The notes beneath the pieces are model-generated. The model did not search any database and was not told the origin of the DNA. It saw nothing but the letters and a program-made list of their open reading frames with translations. The translations under genes were made by a program, and so were the position numbers. Positions 27,047-35,594 of a stretch of DNA of 64,000 nt are shown here, piece by piece (position 1 is the first letter of the stretch; every line of letters begins with the position of its first letter). Location: NCBI RefSeq assembly GCF_000011385.1, contig NC_005125.1:682001-746000 (forward strand), written 5' to 3'. The DNA comes from Gloeobacter violaceus PCC 7421 (GTDB lineage: Bacteria > Cyanobacteriota > Cyanobacteriia > Gloeobacterales > Gloeobacteraceae).

Positions 27047-27949
27047 TCAGCGCGGCTGCTGGTTGAGCAGTTTGAGGGCAATCTCCAGGCTCGACTTCAT
27101 GCGGTTGAAGGCGGAGGCGAGCACACCAATTTCATCGGCGGCATCTTCGGCAAAGTCCGCCTCGGTCTTGCCGGTGCTCACCGCGTCGGCGGTGGCGGCC
27201 ATGCGGCTGATGCGCAAGACGACGGTGCGCTTGAGCAGTTCGTTGACCAGAAACACCAGCACGGCGAAGATGCCCACCAGCACACCCACCACCAGCACCC
27301 ACGAACGCTGGGCGCTTGCATAGACCTCGTCCACCGGTACCGAGATCACCTGGGCGGCAATCACCTGGCCCACCTTCCAGCCGAAGCCGTTGTCGGGGCC
27401 GTAGGTGATGATCAAATTCTTGGGGGCCACTTGCGGGGTGCTGTGGCATTGCAGGCAACTGGGAGAATCGACCTTGAGCGGCCGGGCGATATAGAAAACG
27501 TCGCCGCCCGGTTGGCTGCGAAAGCCGGTCAACTCTTTGATAGTTGGGTCGGCGGCGAAACGGGCCACCAGGGCCGCCTCAAAATCGTCGGCCTTGTCGC
27601 GCAGGTTGGTGGGGTTGGGGGCGGCTTCTTTGTAGACAAAATTGCGGTAGTCGCTGTTTTTGCGCAGACCCTCAAAGACCTCGTTGGCAGCAAAGCCCGA
27701 AGCCGTCTCGGAGATGAACACGGGTGAGGTCGCCGCTTTGTCTTTCAGCAAGGGTTTGATGCGGACGTCGGTGTAGTTGCGCACCGCGTTAATCGTCTGC
27801 AACAGAGCCGCCGCCTTGTCCGCCACTTCATCCTGGGCACGCTGCTCCAGTACCAGCGACAGGACCGTAGCACTCGCCACCAGACCGCCTGCGAAGACGA
27901 CGATCGCCACCAGGCTGAATTTGGTCCTCAGCTTCAGATTTTTCAACAT
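27047..27949 (-). CDS. Tll0287-like (DUF3365) haem-c sensor protein with HAMP domain
   Basis: A 300-residue membrane protein. One N-terminal helix (about 13-33) anchors a periplasmic domain of the DUF3365/Tll0287-like type, which carries a single c-type haem site CLQCH (Cys165, Cys168, His169). A second helix (SWVLVVGVLVGIFAVLVFLV) leads into a HAMP domain (about 239-292). No kinase, cyclase or methyl-accepting domain follows, so the signal must pass to a partner protein. The Ser/Thr kinase (convergent, 9 bp) and the PhnD-like lipoprotein (divergent, 121 bp) are candidate partners by position only. It probably senses redox state or a small gas. Confidence 0.88.
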   Translation of the reverse strand: MLKNLKLRTKFSLVAIVVFAGGLVASATVLSLVLEQRAQDEVADKAAALLQTINAVRNYTDVRIKPLLKDKAATSPVFISETASGFAANEVFEGLRKNSDYRNFVYKEAAPNPTNLRDKADDFEAALVARFAADPTIKELTGFRSQPGGDVFYIARPLKVDSPSCLQCHSTPQVAPKNLIITYGPDNGFGWKVGQVIAAQVISVPVDEVYASAQRSWVLVVGVLVGIFAVLVFLVNELLKRTVVLRISRMAATADAVSTGKTEADFAEDAADEIGVLASAFNRMKSSLEIALKLLNQQPR

Positions 27950-28070
27950 GGCTCGCTCCCATTCCGTGCTCGTCTGTTATTAGGTACGCTCAATAGGGCG
28001 TCGTGGCCCCAAGCGGGGCGACGCAAGCCGCAAAATAATCCTCCCGGGCTGCGCCGCAGGGCGCCTTACC

Positions 28071-29003
28071 ATGGCAATGCTGTACAACAACTCCAAAGCA
28101 AAAAGCCGCGCAGCGACCCAAAGCTCCCCGTCGCGGCGGTGGTGGCTGCTGTGGCTGTTGCCGCTGTGGCTGGTAGCAGGCTGCTCCGAGGCGCCGGTGG
28201 AACGCATGGGCAAACTCACCCTCGGCACCGTCAGCTACGACGAGGGCCAGCAGACCCTCGATCGCTACGCGCGTTTCAAGGACTATCTGGCCCAACAGAC
28301 CCAGAGCGTCGTCGAAGTCGAACCCGCCTACAACGAGCAGCGCGCCCTGGAGCGCATCCGCAGCCGCTCCTGGTCGCTGGTGTTCGCCTCCCCGGGGCTG
28401 ACGGCCCTCGCCATCCAACAGGCCCAGTACGAGCCGCTCTTTCCGCTGCAGGGCGTCAACAACCGCCGCTCGATTTTGGTGGTGCGCAAAGACAGCCCCG
28501 TGCGCGCCATCGCCGATCTGGCCGACCGGCCGGTCGCCCTCGGCCAGGTCGGCTCGATCACCGGGTATTACTTTCCGCTCTACAACCTCTACGGGCTCAC
28601 CCTCTCAGAACTGATGTTCGCCCCCACCCCGAGGATGGTGCTGGAGTGGGTCGCCTCCGGCAAAGCGGCCGCAGGCGCCCTCTCAAAAGAAGAGTTCGAT
28701 CAACAGGCTGCCCAGATTGCCGGGGCAGCCTTTCGCATTCTGGCGGCCGACTCCCACGTAGTACCAACCGGCGCTCTGCTGGTCAGCCCTGCCATCGAGC
28801 GCAACCGCCAGGAACAACTGCGCAAAATCCTCCGCGAAACTCCGGGCATTCTCGCCCAGGAGGCCGGTTTTATCCCGAACGCTCCCCTACCCGACTACGG
28901 CTATCTCTTTTCGGTCGTCGAGCGGGTGCGCTCAATCTTTCCTGATACTCCCAATGCAGCCCAGCTCAAACCTGCCCGGCTTTTTAAACAGCAAAGCCGC
29001 TAG
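28071..29003 (+). CDS. PhnD-like substrate-binding lipoprotein
   Basis: A 310-residue lipoprotein with a type II signal (WWLLWLLPLWLVAGC; Cys at residue 38). The body matches the PhnD/phosphonate-binding family: LTLGTVSYDEGQQTLDRYAR, LVFASPGLTALAIQQ, then ILVVRKDSPVRAIADLADRP and a GSITGYYFPLYNL ligand loop. No ABC permease or ATPase gene is nearby, so a sensing role rather than transport is likely. An in-frame ATG lies two codons downstream. It is divergent from the haem-c/HAMP sensor. Confidence 0.87.
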   Translation: MAMLYNNSKAKSRAATQSSPSRRWWLLWLLPLWLVAGCSEAPVERMGKLTLGTVSYDEGQQTLDRYARFKDYLAQQTQSVVEVEPAYNEQRALERIRSRSWSLVFASPGLTALAIQQAQYEPLFPLQGVNNRRSILVVRKDSPVRAIADLADRPVALGQVGSITGYYFPLYNLYGLTLSELMFAPTPRMVLEWVASGKAAAGALSKEEFDQQAAQIAGAAFRILAADSHVVPTGALLVSPAIERNRQEQLRKILRETPGILAQEAGFIPNAPLPDYGYLFSVVERVRSIFPDTPNAAQLKPARLFKQQSR

Positions 29004-29107
29004 TGCGGAGGTTTCGCTGCGATTTATAAACAACCCGGCCGGGCGCAGGGCCATGATCTAAAATTGCAGAGCAAGACTTGATATATAAGTATACGGAGAA
29101 CATTGCC

Positions 29108-29644
29108 ATGGCAGATGAGCACGCGGTAGTGGGCACCTTTGCGAGCCACGATGACGCGGAAGCCGCCGTGCTGGCCCTTGAGAAGGCCGGTTTCGACATG
29201 CACAAGATCTCGATTATCGGCAAGGACTACCGGACTACCCAGCAGGTGCGCGGCTTTGTGACCTGGCGGGACACCGCCAAAGAAGGGGCGATTTCGGCGG
29301 GTTACTGGGGCGGCTTCTTCGGAGGGCTCTTCGGCATTCTGGTGGGGGCGGGGGTGCTGTTTATTCCCGGCGTCGGCCAGGTGGTCATTGCAGGCCCCAT
29401 CGCCGGGGTACTGGCCGGTTGGCTCGAAGGATTGCTGTTGGGCGCGGCGGGCGGTGCGGCGGCGGGCGGTCTGGTGGGGGCGTTGGTCGGCCTGGGCATC
29501 CCCGAGGGCAAGGCGATCAAATACGACAGCGACATCCAGGCGGGCAAATTTTTGGTGCTGGTCACCGGCGGCGAGGAAGACCGCGCGCGGGCCGAGCAGG
29601 CGCTCGCAGCGGCCGGCCTGGCCACAGCGGAAGCGATAGCCTGA
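29108..29644 (+). CDS. General stress protein 17M-like glycine-zipper protein
   Basis: A 178-residue protein. Residues 1-60 match the GSP17M-like N-terminal domain (AVVGTFASHDDAEAAVLALE, then KISIIGKDY). Two glycine-rich hydrophobic stretches follow (GGFFGGLFGILVGAGVLFIP and GAAGGAAAGGLVGALVGLG), and a C-terminal FLVLVTGGEEDRARAEQAL strand-helix unit. The ATG at 29108 is chosen over an upstream one at 29078 because GGAGA sits just before it. The family is tied to general stress responses; its action at the membrane is not known. Confidence 0.82.
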   Translation: MADEHAVVGTFASHDDAEAAVLALEKAGFDMHKISIIGKDYRTTQQVRGFVTWRDTAKEGAISAGYWGGFFGGLFGILVGAGVLFIPGVGQVVIAGPIAGVLAGWLEGLLLGAAGGAAAGGLVGALVGLGIPEGKAIKYDSDIQAGKFLVLVTGGEEDRARAEQALAAAGLATAEAIA

Positions 29645-29674
29645 TTTTCGCTTTGTCAGGTGTCCTGACAGCTA

Positions 29675-29747
29675 TCGGGATGACAGGATTCGAACCTGCG
29701 ACCTCAGAGTCCCAAACTCCGCGCGCTACCACCTGCGCCACATCCCG
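29675..29747 (-). tRNA. tRNA-Pro (anticodon UGG)
   Basis: A complete cloverleaf of 73 nt including the discriminator A. The acceptor CGGGATG pairs with CATCCCG, the D stem is GCGC/GCGC, and the anticodon stem is CGGAG/CTCTG with loop TTTGGGA (anticodon TGG). The T arm is GCAGG-TTCGAAT-CCTGT. CCA is not encoded. It lies opposite in strand to the stress-protein gene, with a small inverted repeat (TGTCAGG/CCTGACA) at 29654-29670 between them. Confidence 0.97.
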
Positions 29748-29859
29748 GCAGACCAGACCACTATAGCCAGAACGAACGTCGCCCTGGCGACTGCCGCCCC
29801 TTCCCGGTTGTGATAGCAATACTTTATGCTCAAACGATTCTACGTTTTTGGATCCTTCC

Positions 29860-31014
29860 ATGCATAAAAAGCTGTGTGTGTGTGCCTTGACCCTTCTGGC
29901 TCCCCTGAGCTTTGCAGGGGCCTGGCACCTGTCCCTGCCCGCCGCCGCCCAGACCGGGCCGACCGATGTGCTGGTCTCCGGTCCGAGCGCAGTGGTCGAT
30001 CCGGAATTCGACCAACAATTCGCGCGCTTCACCTGGAACGACGACAAGGGCAACGTCTGGATCGGCACGGTCGATCCGGCCACGGGCGATTTTTTGCCGC
30101 CTGCCGGCAACAACACTCTGGTGGACACCGGCGCGGTGCCGGTCGCCGTCTCCGGCAACGGTCCTGAGTGGGTTTACACCGCCGCCGGTCCCCAAATCGT
30201 CTACACCAAGTACGGAACCAACGGCCGCATTGCCGTCGCCCGCGCCCAGGAGAACGGCTCGGGCTGGGCGGGCGGGATCATCGAAAACGGCGAGAACCGC
30301 ACCTTTCCCATCGGCAGCCAGGACCGCCGGGATCCGGCCCCCAGGCTTTCCTATGTCGGACGCAACAGTGCCGGCAAGCAGGTGACCCTCTGGCGCGAAC
30401 TCGACGATGCCGCCTCCGAGGTAGAGGTTCCCAATGCCCTGCCGCCGGGCGGACGCTGGGTACCCGGCAGGCGCGAACTGGTCTTCATCGGCAAAGCCGG
30501 CCGGGGCCGACAGGCGTTTCGCTACGACGTCGATAGCCGACAACTCGAACAGCTCACTGACGACGCCGGCCAAAAATTCAATATCCTCATGTGGCAGGCC
30601 CCGGAGTTCGACGATGAGTACGTGTTTTTTACGCTGACCGACGAGACCTCGATCGGGGTATACCGCAAAATCGAAGGCACCTGGACGAAGATCAACACGC
30701 TCAAGCCGCCCGCGGCGGGCCAGTATCTCTGGTCGCCGGAAGTGTTTGTGCACAACGGCAAGTCCTACATTTTCATGGTGACTTCAACCAGCCGCGATCA
30801 AAATAGCCGCACTGTGCCGACCGATATCTGGATGGCGGGTATCGAGCCGGATGCGCCCTTCTACCGGCAGGTAAGCGATACGACCCTCAAAGTGCGCAAA
30901 GATCCGGAAGTATTCATCACCGCCCAGGGACCGTATATCTATTACCTTGCTTTGCCGGATCCGCAGACGAGTACGATCTACCGGGCGGACACAGGGCTGG
31001 GGGCCGCCCGGTAA
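29860..31014 (+). CDS. Exported TolB-like beta-propeller protein (paralogue of 12002-13177)
   Basis: A 384-residue exported protein with a signal peptide (MHKKLCVCALTLLAPLSFAG) cut near AAAQ. Its motif order is the same as in the operon protein: VSGPSAVVDPEFDQQFARF, NVWIGTVDPATG, LVDTGAVPV, GPEWVYTAAGPQIVYTKYG and the end DPEVFITAQGPYIYY. The ATG at 29860 is used; a TTG four codons upstream is less likely. It stands alone between tRNA-Pro and a small gene on the other strand. No enzyme motif is seen; a binding propeller is inferred. Confidence 0.83.
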   Translation: MHKKLCVCALTLLAPLSFAGAWHLSLPAAAQTGPTDVLVSGPSAVVDPEFDQQFARFTWNDDKGNVWIGTVDPATGDFLPPAGNNTLVDTGAVPVAVSGNGPEWVYTAAGPQIVYTKYGTNGRIAVARAQENGSGWAGGIIENGENRTFPIGSQDRRDPAPRLSYVGRNSAGKQVTLWRELDDAASEVEVPNALPPGGRWVPGRRELVFIGKAGRGRQAFRYDVDSRQLEQLTDDAGQKFNILMWQAPEFDDEYVFFTLTDETSIGVYRKIEGTWTKINTLKPPAAGQYLWSPEVFVHNGKSYIFMVTSTSRDQNSRTVPTDIWMAGIEPDAPFYRQVSDTTLKVRKDPEVFITAQGPYIYYLALPDPQTSTIYRADTGLGAAR

Positions 31015-31021
31015 ATCGCTT

Positions 31022-31273
31022 TTAGCCGGTCTTGCCCACTGCCTCCTGGGGGCGGGCAGTCTCCTTGGCGGCCGAGGGCCGGCCTTTGCGGGCAGCGGCA
31101 GTGCTTAGCCAGTTGATACACTTTTTGGCGTAAAAGCTCGCTTGCTCCGGTGTCGAGACCAGGATCCGCGGTTCATGGTAGGTGCGGCCCTGCGGATCGG
31201 TCAGTTCGGCCAAGGTGCCATCGGCCACCGGGTACACGCGGATGGTCCAGCCTTTGTAGTGGATTGTCGGCAT
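31022..31273 (-). CDS. Small hypothetical protein (83 residues)
   Basis: Not recognised. MPTIHYKGWTIRVYP followed by LAELTDPQGRTYHEP reads as a small beta-rich domain, then a helix with a Cys (QASFYAKKCINWLSTAA) and a basic tail rich in Lys, Arg and Ala. A GAGAG ribosome-site-like sequence precedes the ATG. The codon pattern and a clean hydrophobic rhythm favour a real gene. It converges on the propeller gene with a 7-bp gap. Confidence 0.6.
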   Translation of the reverse strand: MPTIHYKGWTIRVYPVADGTLAELTDPQGRTYHEPRILVSTPEQASFYAKKCINWLSTAAARKGRPSAAKETARPQEAVGKTG

Positions 31274-31403
31274 TTGGGGTAGCTCTCGGAGGTTGCGGAA
31301 GGGGGTAGCCCTGAGCGGCCGTGTCGCACCGTCAGAATTCCTGCACCCCTGGGCAACAGATTAAGAATTAATTGTGAAGATTTGGGGAAGAACCCGCCGC
31401 TGC

Positions 31404-32021
31404 TCAGTGTGCAGCCGGGTCGCCGATTTTGGGTTCGGTGCCCTGGAGCAACCGCTCGATATTGCCGCGGTGGCGCCAGACGATATAGATACCGCCCAAA
31501 AGACCGAACAGGGTAAACGGCAGCGGTGCCCGCCACAGATAAAAGCACAGGGGGGTGGCGGCGGCGGCGACTATGGAAGCGAACGAGACGATGCGGGTCA
31601 CAGCGAAGCAGACGCCCCAGACGGCGGCCACGGTGAGCGCCACCGGCCAGTGCATGCCCAGCAGCAGACCGACGCTCACCGCCACCGACTTGCCCCCCCG
31701 AAAGGCGAGCCACACCGGCCAACTATGGCCGACGATGGCCGCGAGGCCGGCTCCCAGTACGATCCAGGCCCCGGCGTCTTCGCCGCCTGCCAGAGTACGG
31801 GCAAGCCAGACGGCAAAAAGCCCCTTGAAGACGTCGAACAGCAGTACTGCCGCCGCCGGTCCCCGGCCCAGGGTACGCAGCACGTTGGTAGCCCCGGTCG
31901 AACCGGAGCCGAATTCGCGGATGTCGATATTTTTGAGCCGGCGGCCGGCCAGATACCCCGCCGGCAGCGATCCGGCCAGGTAGGAGGCCGCCCAGATGCC
32001 GAGCGCCAGGGGCCAGTTCAT
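31404..32021 (-). CDS. plsY: Glycerol-3-phosphate acyltransferase PlsY
   Basis: A 205-residue membrane enzyme that transfers acyl from acyl-phosphate to glycerol 3-phosphate, the first step of phospholipid synthesis. Family motifs are SLPAGYLAGRRLKNIDIREF, GSGSTGATNVLRTLG, VLLFDVFKGLFAVW, GHSWPVWLAFRGGKSVAVSV and WRHRGNIERLLQGTEPKIG. The ATG at 32021 overlaps the stop codon of the upstream DUF3119 gene (ATGA). Confidence 0.95.
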   Translation of the reverse strand: MNWPLALGIWAASYLAGSLPAGYLAGRRLKNIDIREFGSGSTGATNVLRTLGRGPAAAVLLFDVFKGLFAVWLARTLAGGEDAGAWIVLGAGLAAIVGHSWPVWLAFRGGKSVAVSVGLLLGMHWPVALTVAAVWGVCFAVTRIVSFASIVAAAATPLCFYLWRAPLPFTLFGLLGGIYIVWRHRGNIERLLQGTEPKIGDPAAH

Positions 32022-32461
32022 CGCCGTTGCACCGCAGGCGGCAAGAATTTTTGGAGGCCCGCCACCAGTTGGCGGTGGCTGAAGAGCATCGGGATGAAGT
32101 GGGGGCTGTAGACCTCGCGAAAGTAAAACAAAATCGGCACTCCCGGCCAGAACACCCGCCAGCTGAGCCATTCGTTATACGGGAAGCTCACCACCCGGCG
32201 GCGGTACTGCCAGACTTCAAAGGCTTCCGCCCCAAAGACAATGCGCACGGTGACCGTCTGAAAGCCGAGAAAAAGCCCAAATACGATCAAAGCCACTCCC
32301 ACCCCAAGCACCCAGCCGGTCGCCAGAACGCCCAGGGCGCTCACCGCCAGGCTCAGCCAGGGGCGCGGGGCGACGACGATCTTGCTCGTCTCGGGGGGCG
32401 CGAACGGGTCATTGGAGCGGAGGCGGTCCACGGGCGGTGCGCTGCGCAGGGCCGTCCCCAT
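32018..32461 (-). CDS. DUF3119-family membrane protein
   Basis: A protein of about 147 residues. Two adjacent membrane segments (WLSLAVSALGVLATGWVLGV and ALIVFGLFLGFQTVTVRIVF) are followed by a soluble part with VWQYRRRVVSFPYNEWLSWR and PVLFYFREVYS-like sequence and FIPMLFSHRQLVAGLQKFLP. This matches the cyanobacterial and plastid DUF3119 family, a PH-like domain of unknown function. The start is uncertain: the ATG at 32461 is chosen because a longer frame would run into the divergent kinase gene. Overlap with plsY suggests a link with lipid metabolism. Confidence 0.75.
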   Translation of the reverse strand: MGTALRSAPPVDRLRSNDPFAPPETSKIVVAPRPWLSLAVSALGVLATGWVLGVGVALIVFGLFLGFQTVTVRIVFGAEAFEVWQYRRRVVSFPYNEWLSWRVFWPGVPILFYFREVYSPHFIPMLFSHRQLVAGLQKFLPPAVQRR

Positions 32462-32595
32462 CGTACCGCGCCTGGGGGAAGCCCCCTCGTGCGGTTGGGG
32501 AACTTCCCTAGACGCCTTCCAGTCGGGGGGCAGGACCACCGGCCACCCCACTGAAGCGATGCAAGCGGCCTTGACTTGATGCGAGGGCGGACGCG

Positions 32596-33756
32596 ATGGA
32601 ATCGTTGACCCAACCGATTTCGATAGGTGCACTCATCGACGGGCGTTACCGCCTGACGCGCTATATCGACGGCGGCGGCATGGGCAAAGTTTACGAAGCT
32701 GTCGATACGCGCCTCGGGGATAAGGCCGTTGCCGTCAAGCTCCTGCAGCAGAATCTCAACGTCGATGACCGGCTTTTCGAGCAATTGCGCCGTCGCTTCG
32801 AGCAGGAGGCCCAACTGTGCGCCCTGCTGGGCGGCCAGCACGGCATCATCGCGGTGAGCGACTACGGTCTGGACGGTCCGCAGCCTTATCTGGTGATGGA
32901 GTACCTGGGGGCGGCCCCCAGGGGTCGCAGCCTGAAAGAACTGGTGAGCGCCGAAGGGCCGCTTTCCCCTGAGCGCACCGTCCGCCTGGCGGTGCAAATT
33001 TGCGAGAGTCTTCAGTACGCCCACGGTGTGCGCACCCACCTGGGGGGGCGGCAAATTACCGGGGTGGTGCACCGGGACATCAAACCCAGCAACATTTTTG
33101 TGATCGACCGCGCTCTGGTGGGCGAGACTACCAAGGTACTCGACTTCGGCATCGCCAAGGCGGTGAGCGATGTGACCATCGCCATGGGCACCAATATGGG
33201 TTTTGTCGGTACCTGCGACTATGCTTCTCCCGAGCAGTTGCGCGGTGAAGAACTCGACGCGCGCTCGGACATCTATTCGCTGGGCATCGTGCTCTATCAG
33301 ATGCTCACCGGCCAGTTGCCTCTGCAGCCGAAGACCCACTCTTTCGCGGGCTGGTACCAGGCCCATAACCACGAAAGCCCTGTTCCCCTCCCCAGACTGG
33401 CGGTCGGCCAAGCGATTCCCCCCCGAGTGGCCGCCGTTGTGATGGCTTGCCTCGAAAAAGAGCCCGCCCGCCGCCCCGCCTCGATGCAGGAGTTGAGCCA
33501 GAGGCTGCAGGACGAGCTGCTCAAAGCCGCCCCCGCGCCGGTCGCCCCTGAGCGCGAAGCGCCCCCGCCCGCTTCCGATGAAGCGCTCGGGGCCGCCCTT
33601 GCCGCCGCCTGGCCGGTGCTGCGCGAGCGCATGGAGCGCTGGCGTTCGCAGGCGCTCGATCGACTTGAGAAGCTGCCGGGACGCATCCGGCTGGGTGTGG
33701 GCCTGCTCGCGGCGGCCCTCGCCCTGAAGACGGGCCGCCGAAAGTGCGACGATTGA
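32596..33756 (+). CDS. Hanks-type Ser/Thr protein kinase
   Basis: A 386-residue kinase. The glycine loop is DGGGMGKVY, the Lys is in AVAVKLLQQN, the catalytic loop is HRDIKPSN, and DFG is in VLDFGIAKAV. After the kinase domain (to about residue 305) comes a Pro/Ala linker and a helix-rich tail ending in a hydrophobic stretch (LGVGLLAAALALKTGRR) that might be a weak tail anchor. It differs from the kinase at 25622 in lacking the duplicated C-terminal module. It is divergent from DUF3119-plsY and 22 bp upstream of mogA. Confidence 0.92.
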   Translation: MESLTQPISIGALIDGRYRLTRYIDGGGMGKVYEAVDTRLGDKAVAVKLLQQNLNVDDRLFEQLRRRFEQEAQLCALLGGQHGIIAVSDYGLDGPQPYLVMEYLGAAPRGRSLKELVSAEGPLSPERTVRLAVQICESLQYAHGVRTHLGGRQITGVVHRDIKPSNIFVIDRALVGETTKVLDFGIAKAVSDVTIAMGTNMGFVGTCDYASPEQLRGEELDARSDIYSLGIVLYQMLTGQLPLQPKTHSFAGWYQAHNHESPVPLPRLAVGQAIPPRVAAVVMACLEKEPARRPASMQELSQRLQDELLKAAPAPVAPEREAPPPASDEALGAALAAAWPVLRERMERWRSQALDRLEKLPGRIRLGVGLLAAALALKTGRRKCDD

Positions 33757-33778
33757 CTCGACCGTTCCAAATGCGACC

Positions 33779-34309
33779 ATGAGCGCCATCAAAATCGGCA
33801 TCCTCACCGCCTCCGACCGGGCGAGCGCCGGTGTCTACGAGGATCTCTCCGGCCCGGCCATCGTCGAGACTTTAAATAGCTTTTTGCTGAGTGCCTGGCA
33901 GCCGGTCTACCGGCTGATCGGCGACGAGCGCGCGCTCATCGAAGCGGAACTCATTTGCCTGATCGACGAAGCAGGTTGCTGCCTGGTGGTCACCACCGGC
34001 GGCACCGGCCCGGCGCTCCGCGACGTCACCCCTGAAGCCACCGAGGCGGTCTGCGAAAAGATGCTGCCGGGTTTTGGCGAACTGATGCGCGCCGTCTCGC
34101 TCAAGTACGTGCCCACGGCCATCCTTTCGAGGCAAACCGCCGGCATCCGCGGCGGTGCCCTGATTGTCAACCTGCCCGGCAAGCCCAAGTCGATTCGCGA
34201 GTGCCTGGAGGCGGTTTTTCCGGCGGTGCCCTACTGCATCGATCTGATCGGCGGCCCCTATCTGGAGACCAACCCCGAAATCATCCGCGCTTTCCGTCCC
34301 AGGTCTTAG
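33779..34309 (+). CDS. mogA: Molybdopterin adenylyltransferase (MogA-like)
   Basis: A 176-residue protein of the MoaB/Mog family that adenylates molybdopterin before molybdate insertion. Motifs are IGILTASDRASAGVYEDLSG, CCLVVTTGGTGPALRDVTPE and SRQTAGIRGGALIVNLPGKP. The tail LIGGPYLETNPEIIRAFRP is typical of MogA. It lies 22 bp after the kinase. Confidence 0.92.
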   Translation: MSAIKIGILTASDRASAGVYEDLSGPAIVETLNSFLLSAWQPVYRLIGDERALIEAELICLIDEAGCCLVVTTGGTGPALRDVTPEATEAVCEKMLPGFGELMRAVSLKYVPTAILSRQTAGIRGGALIVNLPGKPKSIRECLEAVFPAVPYCIDLIGGPYLETNPEIIRAFRPRS

Positions 34310-34390
34310 GACAAATGGTACCGGTCGGATCTCTGATGGAGGAAGCGCCCGGCTTGCCGCGGCGCGGCGATTTCCAGCAAAGGAGAAGCG

Positions 34391-34723
34391 ATGAAGATCA
34401 CCCAACCGGAAGCATTGGCCTGCCTGAAGATCATGGTGCGCGTGGCGATGGCGGACGGCTATCTCAAGGAGGACGAACGCCTCGCCATCGGGCTTGCCAG
34501 TCGTTCGATGGGCCTGCGCGACGAGCTGAGCATCGAGACGCTGATGGTCAAAGAGGACAGCTTCGAAGAACTACTCGTCAAGGTGCAAAGCCCCGAGGCC
34601 CGCACTGCTCTACTCAAAGCCGCCGCCTCGATGTCCGCCGTGGACGGCGAGCGCAGCGCCGAGGAGCAGACAATGCTCGATCAAATTGAAGCCGCTTTTC
34701 GGGTGCCGAATCCAGGTGCTTGA
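34391..34723 (+). CDS. TerB-family protein
   Basis: A 110-residue all-helical protein of the TerB-like family. The two acidic metal-binding loops are MADGYLKEDERLAIG and SAVDGERSAEEQTMLDQI, an arrangement known in TerB where acidic loops bind divalent metal. There is no operon with other tellurite-resistance genes, so tellurite resistance should not be inferred. AAGGAGAAGCG precedes the ATG. Confidence 0.85.
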   Translation: MKITQPEALACLKIMVRVAMADGYLKEDERLAIGLASRSMGLRDELSIETLMVKEDSFEELLVKVQSPEARTALLKAAASMSAVDGERSAEEQTMLDQIEAAFRVPNPGA

Positions 34724-34779
34724 AGCGGCAGGCCGAGCCCTGTGCTAGGGTCGGCGGTGCCGGTCCCGGAAGATGGTGC

Positions 34780-35508
34780 ATGTCTCGCGTTTCGATTGTG
34801 ATTCCGGCACTCAACGAAGCGACCAATCTCGGTCGAACTCTGCGGCTGCTAAAAGCGCTCGACCCGCCTGCCCATGAGATTTTGGTGGTCGACGGCGGCA
34901 GCGCCGACGGGACCGCCGCTGTCGCCCGTGCCTTCGGGTTGCGGGTGCTGGAGAGTCCTCGAGGGCGGGCGGTGCAGATGAACCTGGGGGGGGAAGCTGC
35001 CACCGGCGATATCTTGTGTTTTCTACACGCCGATACGTTGGTTCCGGACGACTGTGTGGAAGTAATGATGCGTACCCTGGCCGATCCGGGTACCGCCTGC
35101 GCCGGGTTCGTATCGCTGATGGCGGGGCCTGAGACGACCCGCTGGGGCATTTCGCTGCACAACTACCTCAAAACCTATTACGCGCCGCTGCTGTTTCGGC
35201 CGCGGCTGTTCTTCAAAGGGTTGCGGCTGCTGTTTGGTGATCAGGTCATCTTCTGCCGCCGTTCGCAGTTTCTGGAGTGCGGCGGCTTCGACCCGAAAAT
35301 GGTGATCTTGGAAGAGGCAGATCTGTGCTTGAAAATGGTGCGCTTTGGCCGCATCCGTCAAATAAACCGGGTGGTGCACTCTTCAGATCGGCGTGTGGTC
35401 CGCTGGGGATCGTTCAAGGCTACGGCCGTCTACATGTACATTGGTTTTTTGTGGGGTCTGGGCGCCTCGCCCGCCTATCTGAAGCGCTTTTATGCCGATA
35501 TTCGCTGA
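34780..35508 (+). CDS. Family 2 glycosyltransferase (TIGR04283-like)
   Basis: A 242-residue GT-A fold enzyme. VSIVIPALNEATNLGRTL and ILVVDGGSADGTAAVARAFG bind the nucleotide sugar; ESPRGRAVQMNLGG and CFLHADTLVP (the DxD-equivalent is HAD) are typical of the TIGR04283 group. MVILEEADLCLKMVRFGRI is the acceptor or catalytic region (E-D-x-D-like). The group is often annotated as arsenosugar biosynthesis, but nothing here points to arsenic. The ATG at 34780 is used; a TTG at 34720 overlapping the terB stop is possible. Confidence 0.87.
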   Translation: MSRVSIVIPALNEATNLGRTLRLLKALDPPAHEILVVDGGSADGTAAVARAFGLRVLESPRGRAVQMNLGGEAATGDILCFLHADTLVPDDCVEVMMRTLADPGTACAGFVSLMAGPETTRWGISLHNYLKTYYAPLLFRPRLFFKGLRLLFGDQVIFCRRSQFLECGGFDPKMVILEEADLCLKMVRFGRIRQINRVVHSSDRRVVRWGSFKATAVYMYIGFLWGLGASPAYLKRFYADIR

Positions 35509-35594
35509 GGTAGTCGATGGGTAACGACTGTGGCCAGGCTGCAGATCGCCGCAGGATCGGTGCGGGCGGAGTTTGTCGATCTCGCGGCGCGACC

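Noticed and set aside
29654-29670. Inverted repeat after the stress-protein gene as a terminator
   Set aside because: Only 7-bp arms with a 3-nt loop and no T-run after it.
32353-33807. A 484-codon frame opposite the second kinase
   Set aside because: The kinase motifs on the plus strand are complete; the antisense product has no recognisable fold and spans two real genes.
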